Shown piece by piece: positions 38,130-50,810 of a DNA stretch of 64,000 bases (the first letter of the stretch is position 1; each line of letters begins with the position of its first letter). Location of the stretch: the NCBI RefSeq assembly GCF_000025985.1, contig NC_003228.3, forward strand, positions 3,162,001 through 3,226,000, read 5' to 3'. This DNA comes from Bacteroides fragilis NCTC 9343 (lineage in GTDB: Bacteria; Bacteroidota; Bacteroidia; Bacteroidales; Bacteroidaceae). Both the position numbers and the translations under genes were made by a program. The notes beneath the pieces were generated by a model that saw only the letters and a program-made list of their open reading frames with translations, was not told the origin of the DNA and made no database searches.

Positions 38130-38969
38130 TTACCTGAATTCAGCAGGAATCTGCACTTCATTCTTCAGTGACTCTATGATACTTCGGAACAATTGATTGC
38201 CTCTTTCCTTATCCAGAGAGATCCAACGTTCAATCATTTCCAGTTTCAACAGAAAAGCAAAAATACGTTCGATAGTGAAATAATCGAAGAAGATAGCATC
38301 TTCCATCCAGTTCCACCGCAAAGCATCCAGCTTTTTCTCACGTTCCACCAGTTCTGTTATTTCGCTGATTTTCACCAACTGGTCAAGAAAGTCCACTTCG
38401 CCCGACAGTCCGAAATCTCTGGCTCCGGAAGTCCGCAATGCCTCACAGATCTCCGTATCACCCACAATATTGCAGGCAATATCCCATTTATATTTACGCG
38501 CAGTCAATGCTACGAGAATATTGTTAATAGTGAGATTAAATTCAAACCAGGAAGCCACAAACTTATTTCCACACTTCATCGCATAATCATAATAAAGTGC
38601 AGCCAGATGATCTTCCAATAAAACAGCATTCTCTGCCGGAGTATTAAAATAAGCGGAAATGAAAGTAGCAAGATAAGTGGGAAACTCCTTGGCACTGACT
38701 TCTCCTCCCTCTTTAAGGGTAGAAATATATTCCGCCAGTTCCTCCGCGGAAAAATTTCCCCGAGTATCAATAGCGGCTTCCTTATCTTTCAAGAGCTTCA
38801 GCACATTGGCATTGTCAAACTTCAAATAAAACAGATCAATCAATTTCTGATCTGAAACTGACAAGCCCGTGTAAATTTCCGTTTTAAAATCAGCTACTGT
38901 ATAGCTCAGCTTGCTGTCCTCAAGTGTGAGTTCCGGCAAACCGGCTACCAAGTAATAATATTTACTCAT
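38130..38969 (-). CDS. DUF2764 protein of the V-ATPase operon (C-subunit-like position)
   Basis: A 279-aa, mainly helical protein (YYYLVAGLPELTLEDSKLSY at the start). It belongs to the DUF2764 family, found in the V-ATPase operons of Bacteroidetes and Chlamydiae exactly between subunits E and A. Its place corresponds to subunit C (the socket joining rotor stalk and K ring) in other operons, and no other C gene is present, so it is probably a divergent C/d-like subunit. That function is inferred from position. Confidence 0.85.
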   Translation of the reverse strand: MSKYYYLVAGLPELTLEDSKLSYTVADFKTEIYTGLSVSDQKLIDLFYLKFDNANVLKLLKDKEAAIDTRGNFSAEELAEYISTLKEGGEVSAKEFPTYLATFISAYFNTPAENAVLLEDHLAALYYDYAMKCGNKFVASWFEFNLTINNILVALTARKYKWDIACNIVGDTEICEALRTSGARDFGLSGEVDFLDQLVKISEITELVEREKKLDALRWNWMEDAIFFDYFTIERIFAFLLKLEMIERWISLDKERGNQLFRSIIESLKNEVQIPAEFR

Positions 38970-38980
38970 AACGCATCCCT

Positions 38981-39571
38981 TTAGAATAACATTTCTACCA
39001 ACTGAGGACGCAGGAATGCTTTAAAGTAATTCATAAATTCCTCTTCTCCGAAATTCACTTTATATGAACCGTCTGCAGGAGATACGGAAAACAATGCCTT
39101 TATGCCATTCACTTGTTCTATGGTAACACCTTTATCTAACAATGCTTTAGCATTGGCAGCAAAATACTTTTTCAAAGACTCCGCATCAGAAGTTGAGATG
39201 ATAATCGGTTCGTCTACACTCCATTTAGAAGCCAGAGCTACGATAAATGCATTCAGAAAATCTTTATTTTGTGCAAACTCCTTTACCGGTGCAGTCACAA
39301 TCTTGTCAGTCACCATAGTGGCTATTTCCGATTTTAAAGCATTCACAGCCTGACCGGCAAAAAGTTTCAGTTCTGATTTGGTGTTTTCTGTCAGTTCGTC
39401 GGCAGATTTACGAGAGGAGGCAATAATTGATTCAGCTTCTTTATGGGCATCTTCAACAATTTTTTTAGCTTCTTCCTGAGCATTCGCAATAAGACGGCGG
39501 GCCTCTTCATTACCTTTTTCCACGCCTTCACGATAAATCTTATCGGTCAACTCTTGAATTTTGTTTTCCAT
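38981..39571 (-). CDS. ntpE: V-type ATPase subunit E (peripheral stalk)
   Basis: A 196-aa peripheral-stalk subunit. The first 100 residues are a long charged helix (EGVEKGNEEARRLIANAQEE, AKKIVEDAHKEAESIIASSR) that pairs with a G/H-type partner; the rest is the globular domain that holds the head. The ATG at 39571 was preferred to a GTG two codons upstream. First gene of the seven-gene operon. Confidence 0.88.
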   Translation of the reverse strand: MENKIQELTDKIYREGVEKGNEEARRLIANAQEEAKKIVEDAHKEAESIIASSRKSADELTENTKSELKLFAGQAVNALKSEIATMVTDKIVTAPVKEFAQNKDFLNAFIVALASKWSVDEPIIISTSDAESLKKYFAANAKALLDKGVTIEQVNGIKALFSVSPADGSYKVNFGEEEFMNYFKAFLRPQLVEMLF

Positions 39572-39632
39572 ATTCACGGACTATTTAGAAGTTTATATTA
39601 TAATATCTAAGTGTTTCTTATCAGATTCTCGC

Positions 39633-39640
39633 CAAAAGTA
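39633..39640 (-). promoter_or_regulatory. Proximal -7 box of the V-ATPase operon
   Basis: Minus-strand TACTTTTG, 62 bases before the ATG. No clear -33 element. Confidence 0.4.
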
Positions 39641-39772
39641 CAAAATTCAATCTGATAATAAAAGAGAAAAGAGCAAGAAAACTGTTCATTATCAAGAAAA
39701 GAATCGTCAAAAAGTAAAGGATATGACGATACGGACACATTTATCTTCACGTTTCATCTTTTAAGGCAACGG

Positions 39773-39802
39773 CAAAGATAAGGAGCCTGATAATACATCA
39801 AA
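39773..39802 (-). promoter_or_regulatory. Distal promoter of the V-ATPase operon
   Basis: TATCTTTG (39780-39773) and TTTG (39802-39799) with an 18-base spacer on the minus strand. It predicts a leader of about 195 bases. The rest of the gap 39572-39914 holds nothing else I can identify. Confidence 0.6.
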
Positions 39803-39914
39803 GACATAATTATGATAAAGCCGGAAAACTGAAGGTTGAATCTGGAATATACCGGATGAACCAAGAAAGAGGTGGTCGGGAATCCTTGTTAAACAGGGTA
39901 TGGCATAAAACAAG

Positions 39915-39948
39915 TCATCCCCTCCGGTCTTTCGACCGAAGGGGATGA
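39915..39948 (-). terminator. Terminator of the rRNA operon
   Basis: A 15-bp stem (TCATCCCCTCCGGTC with GACCGAAGGGGATGA, one wobble) closed by a tetraloop that reads GAAA on the minus strand, followed by CTTGTTTTA. It lies 15 bases after the 5S gene. Confidence 0.85.
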
Positions 39949-39962
39949 ACCATCTGAAAAAA

Positions 39963-40072
<110 letters not shown>

Positions 40073-40164
40073 TAAGGTAGACATAATGTACAAAAGTAAA
40101 TTCAGCGGTCTATTATATAAATAGTGAAGCTAAACGGATATATAAACCATTGAAGGCGGATAAA

Positions 40165-43045
<2,881 letters not shown>

Positions 43046-43199
43046 TCTTTTATCGCCAGATTCATCTCCTTTTCTTAAAAAGGATCTGAACCAAATGGTT
43101 CGATATATACTTTTAGCTCTTACTAAATTTACTTTTTTCTGTACATCATGTCAAAGATCGTTTGATTACACGCAAGCCTGTTAGGTCGCGGTATCGGAG

Positions 43200-43273
43200 T
43201 GGAGAATAACGGATTCGAACCGTTGACCCTCTGCGTGCAAGGCAGATGCTCTAGCCAGCTGAGCTAATCCCCC
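43200..43273 (-). tRNA. tRNA-Ala(UGC)
   Basis: A 74-base cloverleaf. It has a 5' GGGGGATTAGCTCAGCTGG start, anticodon loop CTTGCAC (anticodon TGC) and T-arm GGTTCGAATCC. No CCA is encoded. It sits in the 16S-23S spacer. Confidence 0.95.
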
Positions 43274-43301
43274 AATCATACAAGATAAAATATCTATCTG
43301 T

Positions 43302-43378
43302 TGGTAGTCCCAGGCAGAGTTGAACTGCCGACCTCTACATTATCAGTGTAGCGCTCTAACCAACTGAGCTATAGGACT
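43302..43378 (-). tRNA. tRNA-Ile(GAU)
   Basis: A 77-base cloverleaf with encoded CCA. The acceptor is AGTCCTA/TGGGACT, the D-arm GCTCAGTTGGTTAGAGC, the anticodon loop CTGATAA (GAT) and the T-arm AGTTCAACT. It is the first tRNA after 16S. Confidence 0.95.
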
Positions 43379-43529
43379 AGTTCAACCGTGTCCTGTTTTA
43401 GACTCGGCTTCTGTTTTTCTCTTGTTTATCTCTATCTATATTGCTATAGATGGTTGATCTATATTCTATAAATAAACAAGTACCAGTAGTACAATTTAGA
43501 ACCAATGAACGTCGTTTTCAACATCGCTC

Positions 43530-45060
<1,531 letters not shown>

Positions 45061-45257
45061 TAAAAGTATTGTTATATATCCCATAAGGGATGATATTAGC
45101 TCTGTTCAGGATGTCGAAAATTTATTGACGGTCATTTTTTACATACCTATATAATAAGTATTGACGGTTCTAAATTTGACTTGTACTACTTGTATTGTTT
45201 ATCAATGTTTCAAAGAACTCTTCTTTTTTAATTTCTGCTTCGTTTCAAAAGCGGGTG

Positions 45258-45289
45258 CAAAGGTAAGGGGTTTATTTTAAACTGCCAAA
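45258..45289 (-). promoter_or_regulatory. rRNA operon promoter P3 (proximal)
   Basis: Minus-strand TACCTTTG (45265-45258) with TTTG (45289-45286), spacer 20. The context GCGGGTGCAAAGGTA matches P1. Confidence 0.7.
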
Positions 45290-45395
45290 TATTTTGGGAA
45301 GTTTTTTTTTCAATGCCCGTCTTTTATTTCCAAGCCTCTCTGTGCGAAAGGGAAAGAAGTGTCGGACAAAGGCCCTCGCTCTGCGAATCGGACTG

Positions 45396-45428
45396 CAAAG
45401 ATAACGACTTTTATAATAATGATCCAAA
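45396..45428 (-). promoter_or_regulatory. rRNA operon promoter P2 (middle)
   Basis: Minus-strand TATCTTTG (45403-45396) with TTTG (45428-45425), spacer 21. Confidence 0.7.
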
Positions 45429-45524
45429 TAAAAAGGAAATTATTTTTGTTATTCTTTAAGGCAAATCCTACGCCGTTGCAACATGTCAAAATCTAAAGAC
45501 TTTCCGTCTCTTGGAAAGCGGATG

Positions 45525-45556
45525 CAAAAGTACGGGATTATATGATACGAGACAAA
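45525..45556 (-). promoter_or_regulatory. rRNA operon promoter P1 (distal)
   Basis: Minus-strand TACTTTTG (45532-45525) with TTTG (45556-45553), spacer 20. P1 and P3 share an AAGCGG-TGCAAA context, suggesting duplication. Confidence 0.7.
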
Positions 45557-45599
45557 TATAAAAGGGGATTTTTTTGAATAAATTTTGCATGGAAGCGTA

Positions 45600-46160
45600 A
45601 AGGGCTGAGGGAGAGGACGGTTCTGATAATTGATTATGGAAAAGGAAAAGGCCGGGGAAGAAAAGGGACACATTATTATATTATATAGGGGGAATTTATC
45701 GGGGAGAGGGAAAAGGGGGATTGTTGCGAAAGGGAGGGAAAGGAGATGCAGAAGGGAGGGGAATTTACCGAGAAAGGGAGGAAAAGGGGCATTTCGGGGA
45801 AGAGAAAGGGATGTTTCGGGGAAGGGAAAGAGACGTTTCGGGGAGGAAAATCGCGGAGGGAATTGGGATCGGGAGAGAGATAAACTAAAAAGCAGGCGGA
45901 GAATTGAGGGAAGATGGACGGGAATTGAACGGAAATTGAGCAGGGATCAGACAGGAATCAAACGCAAATCAAACAAGAATGGAACGGAATCTTGCGTTAA
46001 CATTGTTAATGCGATTGGAGAGACCTTTATTTCAGAGATGGAAAGGACAAAGCTTTTGCTTCTAAAAGACTTGTTCTTTGAAGACAAAAGACTTGTTTTA
46101 ACAGTGCGTTAAATCAAGTAATGGGAAGAGAGGAAACAAGAGGTATAAAAGCATTGAGGA
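45600..46160. repeat. Purine-rich tract with ~20-22 bp sub-repeats
   Basis: The plus strand is dominated by G and A over more than 400 bases, densest at 45690-45990. Sub-repeats such as ATTTCGGGGAAGAGAAAGGG, ATGTTTCGGGGAAGGGAAAG and ACGTTTCGGGGAGGAAAA recur every 20-22 bases at 45791-45850. The 160-aa frame it contains is low-complexity Arg/Gly/Lys and is not convincing as a gene. Confidence 0.75.
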
Positions 46161-46230
46161 TGAAGACGATAGAAAAGGAAGGAAGTGTTTGCCGAGAAAA
46201 AGGATAAGCGACGGGCCGAAAGGGATAGTT

Positions 46231-46350
46231 GCGATTATAGCAAGTATAATGCAATTAGAGTAAGTATAATGCGATTAGAGTAAGTATAAATACGATGAAA
46301 GATAAGTATAAGATGCGATGAAAGCAAGTATAAATGCGATGAAAGCAAGC
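46231..46350. repeat. Degenerate tandem repeat, ~20-22 bp unit, about six copies
   Basis: Units of the type GCGATTAGAGTAAGTATAAT begin at 46231, 46251, 46271, about 46292, 46314 and 46335, drifting to GCGATGAAAGCAAGTATAAA. There is no gene in this region. Confidence 0.85.
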
Positions 46351-46444
46351 GCCGGGGCAATCCGGAAGAACACATTTACGATCCGGGAAGTTTCGTTGTA
46401 CAGGATTTTCACAAGTGAAATTTGGGGCGAAAACGGGCGGATCC

Positions 46445-46547
46445 TACCTTTTAAACCAAAGAGGCTTACCTTTTAAACCAAGGAGGGCTAGCTTTTAAAC
46501 CAAGCCCCCTTACCTTTTAAACCAAAGGGGTGCTGGTTTAAAAGGTA
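46445..46547. repeat. 22-bp tandem repeat TACCTTTTAAACCAA with terminal inverted copy
   Basis: Four direct copies start at 46445, 46467, 46489 and 46511 with an exact 22-base period (the third reads TAGC). They are followed by the inverted word GGTTTAAAAGGTA at 46535-46547. The last direct copy and the inverted one make a 13-bp perfect stem with an 11-base loop. Confidence 0.85.
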
Positions 46548-46676
46548 AAAAGAGGGCCACACAGAGGGTTATGGGGCCGTTTTTCGAAAAAAAGAGAAAT
46601 GGTCAGAGGAAAAGAAGAAATAAGGGAATGTACGAATTTGAGAAGAGATAAAGATGTGTCAACATTCGTATTCGAC

Positions 46677-46709
46677 ACAGAGATTACATAGGATTACACA
46701 GGTTTACAC
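46677..46709. repeat. Partial copy of the CACAGATTA dispersed repeat
   Basis: ACACAGAGATTACATAGGAT followed by TACACAGGTTTACACC resembles one arm of the dispersed hairpin. The returning arm is absent. Confidence 0.55.
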
Positions 46710-46887
46710 CCACGCATAGTATGGGCTGTCAGTGGATGACTCGTTCTCAGGCGATGATACTTATCAGTATCCTCTTTTTTACAAATATACGTCTGTTCCC
46801 TTGAAAGACAAACGCTATACCCCAAAATCTTTGAGCTGAAGTGCAAGCTGAACCGAGCGGCTATTACTTGTATTACATGAAACGAAA

Positions 46888-46957
46888 ATAGTGAAACTCC
46901 CATCGCCTTCGCAGTGTGCCCCTAGCGGGGCTAAACGATAACTTGGAATTTCACTAT
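46888..46957. other. Structured inverted repeat (possible small RNA or element end)
   Basis: ATAGTGAAACTCC (46888-46900) and GGAATTTCACTAT (46945-46957) form a 13-base stem with one mismatch. It encloses a second stem GCCCC-TAGC-GGGGC (about 46918-46931). No U-run follows on either side, so it does not look like an ordinary terminator. Confidence 0.55.
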
Positions 46958-46984
46958 CTTGTTTGCGAACATCCGATTAATTAT

Positions 46985-47128
46985 TCAAAAACCAATCGTT
47001 ATGACGTTTATATTTCCTTTTCCAATGCATCTCTTGAATAGCTTCCGACATGGCCATAGCATATTCCCGTGAATGGATAAAGACCGCCAAATCGGTGCGA
47101 CCGGAAGGTGCAAGGCGTCACGAAGATA
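46985..47128 (-). pseudogene. Possible decayed coding fragment downstream of nagA
   Basis: One minus-strand frame reads about 46 natural-looking residues (GRTDLAVFIHSREYAMAMSE, then AIQEMHWKRKYKRHNDWFLN) to a TAA, but it is cut by a TGA a few codons upstream and has no start. The composition looks like a real protein end. The family is not recognised. It may be chance. Confidence 0.3.
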
Positions 47129-47190
47129 TGAATGAATTCGATGTGTACGAATATGATATATGGGTGCAGCCTCAATCCGCAGTGCACTAT

Positions 47191-48342
47191 TTACGACTCT
47201 TTCACCAACTGCCCCATAGCCCATACCGCCTTGACGTTCAGATCACGATCCAGAATCAGAATATCCGCATCTTTATCCTTCTGGAGAGATCCTTTACGGT
47301 CATAAACTCCCATAATACGGGCAGGAGTCTCAGAAGCCATACGTATGGCATCTGCCAGGGGAATATCAGCCTTCACCATCGTACGTACCAACTGATCCAT
47401 GGTAGCAATACTACCTGCCAAGGCCGAACGGTCGGCAAGCTTGCACACACCGTCTTCTATAATAATACGGGGATCGTCGATCGCCTTACCTTCAGCAGCC
47501 GCATATGAAAGCGCGTCGGTCACCAGACAAGTATGCTCCACACCCTTCAGCTTATAAGCCAGTTTCAAAATAGTGGAAGGCAAATGAATGCCGTCAGCAA
47601 TCAGCTCGATAGTCATGCCATCGGTCAGGTAGACGCTCTCAACCGTTCCCTCGTATTTATATTCGCGACGCTTATGAAAGCCCGGCATTGCATTGTAGAA
47701 GTGCGCAGCATGTGTAAATCCCGCCTCGTATGCTTCCTTTATGCCATCATATTCGGCTTCCGTATGCGAAACAGCTCCTACAATTCCCTTCGACTTCAGA
47801 TAACGTGCAAAGTCAAGTGCTCCGGGCAGTTCGGGAGAGGCATCCCAACGCTTGATGCAATCGGTGCTTTCAAGCAAAGAGGTGTATTCTGCCACATCGA
47901 CTTCTTTCACTTGGTTTGCAAACTGTTCTCCCGCCATCTTACGGTTCAGGTAAGGGCCTTCCACATGTAAGCCGAGTATCGGGCTATCGGGTTCGGCCAT
48001 CAGTTTTTCGCATATATCTACAGCTTTGCGTATTTCGGAGAACGGAGAAGAAGAAAGTGTCGGGAAAAAGCTGGTGGCACCGTGCTTCATGTGTGCAGCT
48101 ATCGCCGTACGGAAAGCCTCTTCGGTACATTCTGTAAAATCGTGTCCTCCCCCACCATGGGCATGCATACAAACAAAGCCGGGAACAATATACATTCCTC
48201 TGGCATCCACCAGATTGGCACCGATCAGCGCCAGGTCGCAATTAGTTACTTCCAGAATTTTTCCATCTCTCATCAACACAGAACCTTCGTTCAACCAACC
48301 TTGCGGAGTAAATATGCGTCCATTGATAATTTGAGTCAACAT
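47191..48342 (-). CDS. nagA: N-acetylglucosamine-6-phosphate deacetylase
   Basis: A 383-aa amidohydrolase that removes acetate from GlcNAc-6-phosphate in amino-sugar catabolism and wall recycling. Visible elements are the metal-site loop CMHAHGGGGHDF, LGLHVEGPYLN with the metal-binding Glu, AVSHTEAEYDG and FTHAAHFYNAM (metal His), ELIADGIHLP, LVTDALS with the catalytic Asp, and the ARIMGVYDRKGSL end typical of the family. Length is normal. It is divergent from a response regulator gene. A minus-strand TAATTTTG box lies at 48403-48396. Confidence 0.93.
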   Translation of the reverse strand: MLTQIINGRIFTPQGWLNEGSVLMRDGKILEVTNCDLALIGANLVDARGMYIVPGFVCMHAHGGGGHDFTECTEEAFRTAIAAHMKHGATSFFPTLSSSPFSEIRKAVDICEKLMAEPDSPILGLHVEGPYLNRKMAGEQFANQVKEVDVAEYTSLLESTDCIKRWDASPELPGALDFARYLKSKGIVGAVSHTEAEYDGIKEAYEAGFTHAAHFYNAMPGFHKRREYKYEGTVESVYLTDGMTIELIADGIHLPSTILKLAYKLKGVEHTCLVTDALSYAAAEGKAIDDPRIIIEDGVCKLADRSALAGSIATMDQLVRTMVKADIPLADAIRMASETPARIMGVYDRKGSLQKDKDADILILDRDLNVKAVWAMGQLVKES

Positions 48343-48395
48343 GATAAATTATAGTATTAGAGATTTATACTCGTGTTATTTTTGTTTATTGGAAA

Positions 48396-48403
48396 CAAAA
48401 TTA
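48396..48403 (-). promoter_or_regulatory. -7 box of nagA
   Basis: Minus-strand TAATTTTG, about 54 bases before the ATG. Confidence 0.45.
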
Positions 48404-48498
48404 GACACTTCTGTTGAGATAGAAAAATAAAATAGCTTTTCTTTTCAGTTTTATTTCAGAAATAAGCCTTTTCTTTGCAGGTAGAAATAAAAAGCCCT

Positions 48499-49176
48499 AT
48501 GAAAATATTAATTATCGAAGACGAACCCTCACTGAGGGAACTGATCCAGCGTTCGCTCGAAAAAGAACGCTATGTAGTGGAAGCTGCCGCAGACTTCCAG
48601 TCGGGATTACGCAAGATAGAGGACTACGATTACGACTGTGTCTTGCTGGACATTATGTTGCCTGACGGCAATGGGCTGAACCTGCTGGAGCAACTGAAAA
48701 AGATGCGTAAACGGGAAAACGTAATTATCATCTCGGCCAAAGACTCCCTGGACGATAAAGTACTGGGACTGGAACTGGGTGCCGACGACTATCTGCCCAA
48801 ACCCTTTCACCTGGCCGAATTAAATGCCCGCATCAAAAGTGTGATCCGACGCCAGCGCCGCGACGGAGAAATGGACATACGCCTGGCCAACATACGTATT
48901 GTCCCCGATACATTCCAGGTATTCGTAGATGACAAGGAAATAGAATTAAACCGCAAAGAGTATGATATCCTTCTCTACTTTGCCAACCGTCCCGGACGAC
49001 TGGTAAACAAAAACACGCTTGCCGAATCGGTGTGGGGAGATCATATCGACCAGGTAGACAATTTTGATTTCATCTATGCGCAAATCAAGAACCTGAGAAA
49101 GAAACTCAAAGATGCCGGTGCCTTGGCAGAACTGAAGGCTGTATATGGATTCGGCTACAAAATGACTGTTGAATAA
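48499..49176 (+). CDS. OmpR-family response regulator
   Basis: A 225-aa regulator. The receiver (1-120) has the acidic pair (IIEDEPS), the phospho-acceptor Asp51 in LLDIMLPDG, the conserved Ser/Thr in IISAKD and the lysine in YLPKPFH. The C-terminal winged helix (ELNRKEYDILLYFANRPGRL, DQVDNFDFIYAQIKNLRKKL) binds DNA. The ATG at 48499 (MKILIIED) was chosen over an upstream one at 48475. The kinase gene follows after 17 bases, so the two form a pair. Confidence 0.93.
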   Translation: MKILIIEDEPSLRELIQRSLEKERYVVEAAADFQSGLRKIEDYDYDCVLLDIMLPDGNGLNLLEQLKKMRKRENVIIISAKDSLDDKVLGLELGADDYLPKPFHLAELNARIKSVIRRQRRDGEMDIRLANIRIVPDTFQVFVDDKEIELNRKEYDILLYFANRPGRLVNKNTLAESVWGDHIDQVDNFDFIYAQIKNLRKKLKDAGALAELKAVYGFGYKMTVE

Positions 49177-49193
49177 AAAAAGACCCTACCTCC

Positions 49194-50492
49194 ATGAAGT
49201 TGATATACCGCATTATCATCCGCATCGCACTCATGCTGACAGTTGTTCTCGGGGCATGGGCTGTATTTTTCTATATAGCCGTAATAGATGAAGTGAACGA
49301 CGAAGTAGACGACTCTCTGGAGGATTACTCGGAAACCATCATTATCCGTGCCCTGGCCGGAGAAGAACTGCCCTCGAAAAACAATGGGTCGAACAATCAA
49401 TACTATCTTAGAAAAGTAAGCAAAGAGTATGCCGACGAACGCGAAGATATCTGCTACAAAGACTCCATGGTCTACATTGTGGAGAAGGAAGAGACCGAAC
49501 CGGCACGCATACTGACCACCTTATTCAAAGATGACGAAGGACAATATTACGAGCTTACCGTATCGACACCGACGATCGAGAAGGACGACCTGAAAGACGC
49601 CATGCTGGGATGGATTATTTTTCTGTACATCGTCCTGCTGCTCACCATCCTGATTGTCTGCATCTGGATATTTCACCGCAGCATGAAGCCACTTTACAAC
49701 CTGCTGCGCTGGCTGGATGCCTACAGGATAGGTCGTCCCAATCGCCCTTTGAAGAATGAAACGCAAATTACGGAGTTCAGGAAGCTGAACGAGGCAGCCA
49801 TCCGCAACGCGGAACGAAGCGAGCACATCTTTGAACAGCAAAAGCAATTCATCGGCAATGCTTCACACGAAATGCAAACACCGTTGGCCATCTGTCGGAA
49901 TCGCCTGGAAATGCTGATGGAAGACGACTCCTTGTCTGAAGCACAGTTGGAAGAGCTGATAAAAACGCACCAGACCCTGGAGCATATCACTAAGCTCAAT
50001 AAATCGCTGCTGTTACTGTCCAAAATAGATAACGGACAATTCTCCGATACCCGAACGGTGGAGTTCAACAGCATGCTCAAGCGATATATAGAAGATTATA
50101 AAGAAGTATACGGCTATCGGGAAATTGAGCTGACGCTGGATGAACAGGGAATATTCCGGGCGGAGATGAATGAATCGCTGGCAGTAGCCCTGATAACGAA
50201 CCTGCTCAAAAATGCGTTTGTACACAACGTAGACGGTGGGCATATCCGGATTGAAATAACCGGTCATAGCATGACCTTCAGGAATAGCGGCGCAGGCCGC
50301 CCCCTGGATGCGACCCATATCTTTGAACGATTCTATCAGGGAAGCAAAAAGGAAGGTTCGACCGGACTGGGACTTGCCATAGCCGACTCCATCTGCAAAT
50401 TACAGCATCTCACACTCAGGTATTATTTTGAGAAAGATGAACACTGTTTCGAATTGCGGAAGAACAATTTCACCACAGATTACGCAGATTAA
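49194..50492 (+). CDS. Sensor histidine kinase whose C-terminus is formed by a repeat
   Basis: A 432-aa membrane kinase. Two hydrophobic helices (about 5-30 and 140-163: LGWIIFLYIVLLLTILIVCI) flank a short periplasmic domain. A HAMP-like linker follows, then HisKA with His225 in NASHEMQTPL, and HATPase_c with LITNLLKNAFVHN and GSTGLGLAIADSIC. The last residues NFTTDYAD and the stop are encoded by the first bases of a dispersed CACAGATTA repeat, so the natural end was probably replaced by repeat sequence. Partner of the regulator upstream; the PepSY-like genes downstream suggest an envelope signal. Confidence 0.92.
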   Translation: MKLIYRIIIRIALMLTVVLGAWAVFFYIAVIDEVNDEVDDSLEDYSETIIIRALAGEELPSKNNGSNNQYYLRKVSKEYADEREDICYKDSMVYIVEKEETEPARILTTLFKDDEGQYYELTVSTPTIEKDDLKDAMLGWIIFLYIVLLLTILIVCIWIFHRSMKPLYNLLRWLDAYRIGRPNRPLKNETQITEFRKLNEAAIRNAERSEHIFEQQKQFIGNASHEMQTPLAICRNRLEMLMEDDSLSEAQLEELIKTHQTLEHITKLNKSLLLLSKIDNGQFSDTRTVEFNSMLKRYIEDYKEVYGYREIELTLDEQGIFRAEMNESLAVALITNLLKNAFVHNVDGGHIRIEITGHSMTFRNSGAGRPLDATHIFERFYQGSKKEGSTGLGLAIADSICKLQHLTLRYYFEKDEHCFELRKNNFTTDYAD

Positions 50493-50560
50493 CACAGAAC
50501 GAATTTAATCCACTGAGAACCGGCGACATTCATCTGCGCAAACACGTGTAATCTGTGGTG
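50469..50560. repeat. Dispersed hairpin repeat (CACAGATTA family), copy 3, overlapping the kinase stop
   Basis: TTCACCACAGATTACGCAGA starts inside the kinase gene. The right arm ends in TAATCTGTGGTGGA. The remaining gap to 50810 shows only a CATCTTTG box near 50754, probably the promoter of the PepSY genes. Confidence 0.85.
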
Positions 50561-50810
50561 GATACGACTCCCCGGCACACCTGCCTGTACAAATCATTTT
50601 CATACCTGTTGCGAGAAGGACTTCCCGCTCAGCGTTAAATATTGTGTAAATATACAGTATAAGTCCAACCGGATGAACAAGAGTAATCAAACTTTTATTT
50701 AGAAAAAAGTATCAAAATGGAGAGAATTCCCAATTCTTTTCAGAATCGACCTTCATCTTTGCATTATAAATTAATTGCTAAAAATAAAAACCAATAAAAA
50801 AAAGACGATT

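Noticed and set aside
45630..46112. 160-aa open frame in the purine-rich tract
   Set aside because: The predicted product is a low-complexity mixture of Arg, Gly, Lys and Glu caused by the purine bias, with no domain, signal peptide or promoter.
46231..46547. Short repeats that might be a CRISPR array
   Set aside because: The units are directly adjacent or 22 bases apart with no spacers of 30 bases or so, the repeats are degenerate, and there are no cas genes nearby.
46985..47224. 79-aa minus-strand frame overlapping the end of nagA
   Set aside because: It begins inside nagA in another frame and shows no motif; the neighbouring frame gives a more protein-like sequence and is listed as a possible fragment.
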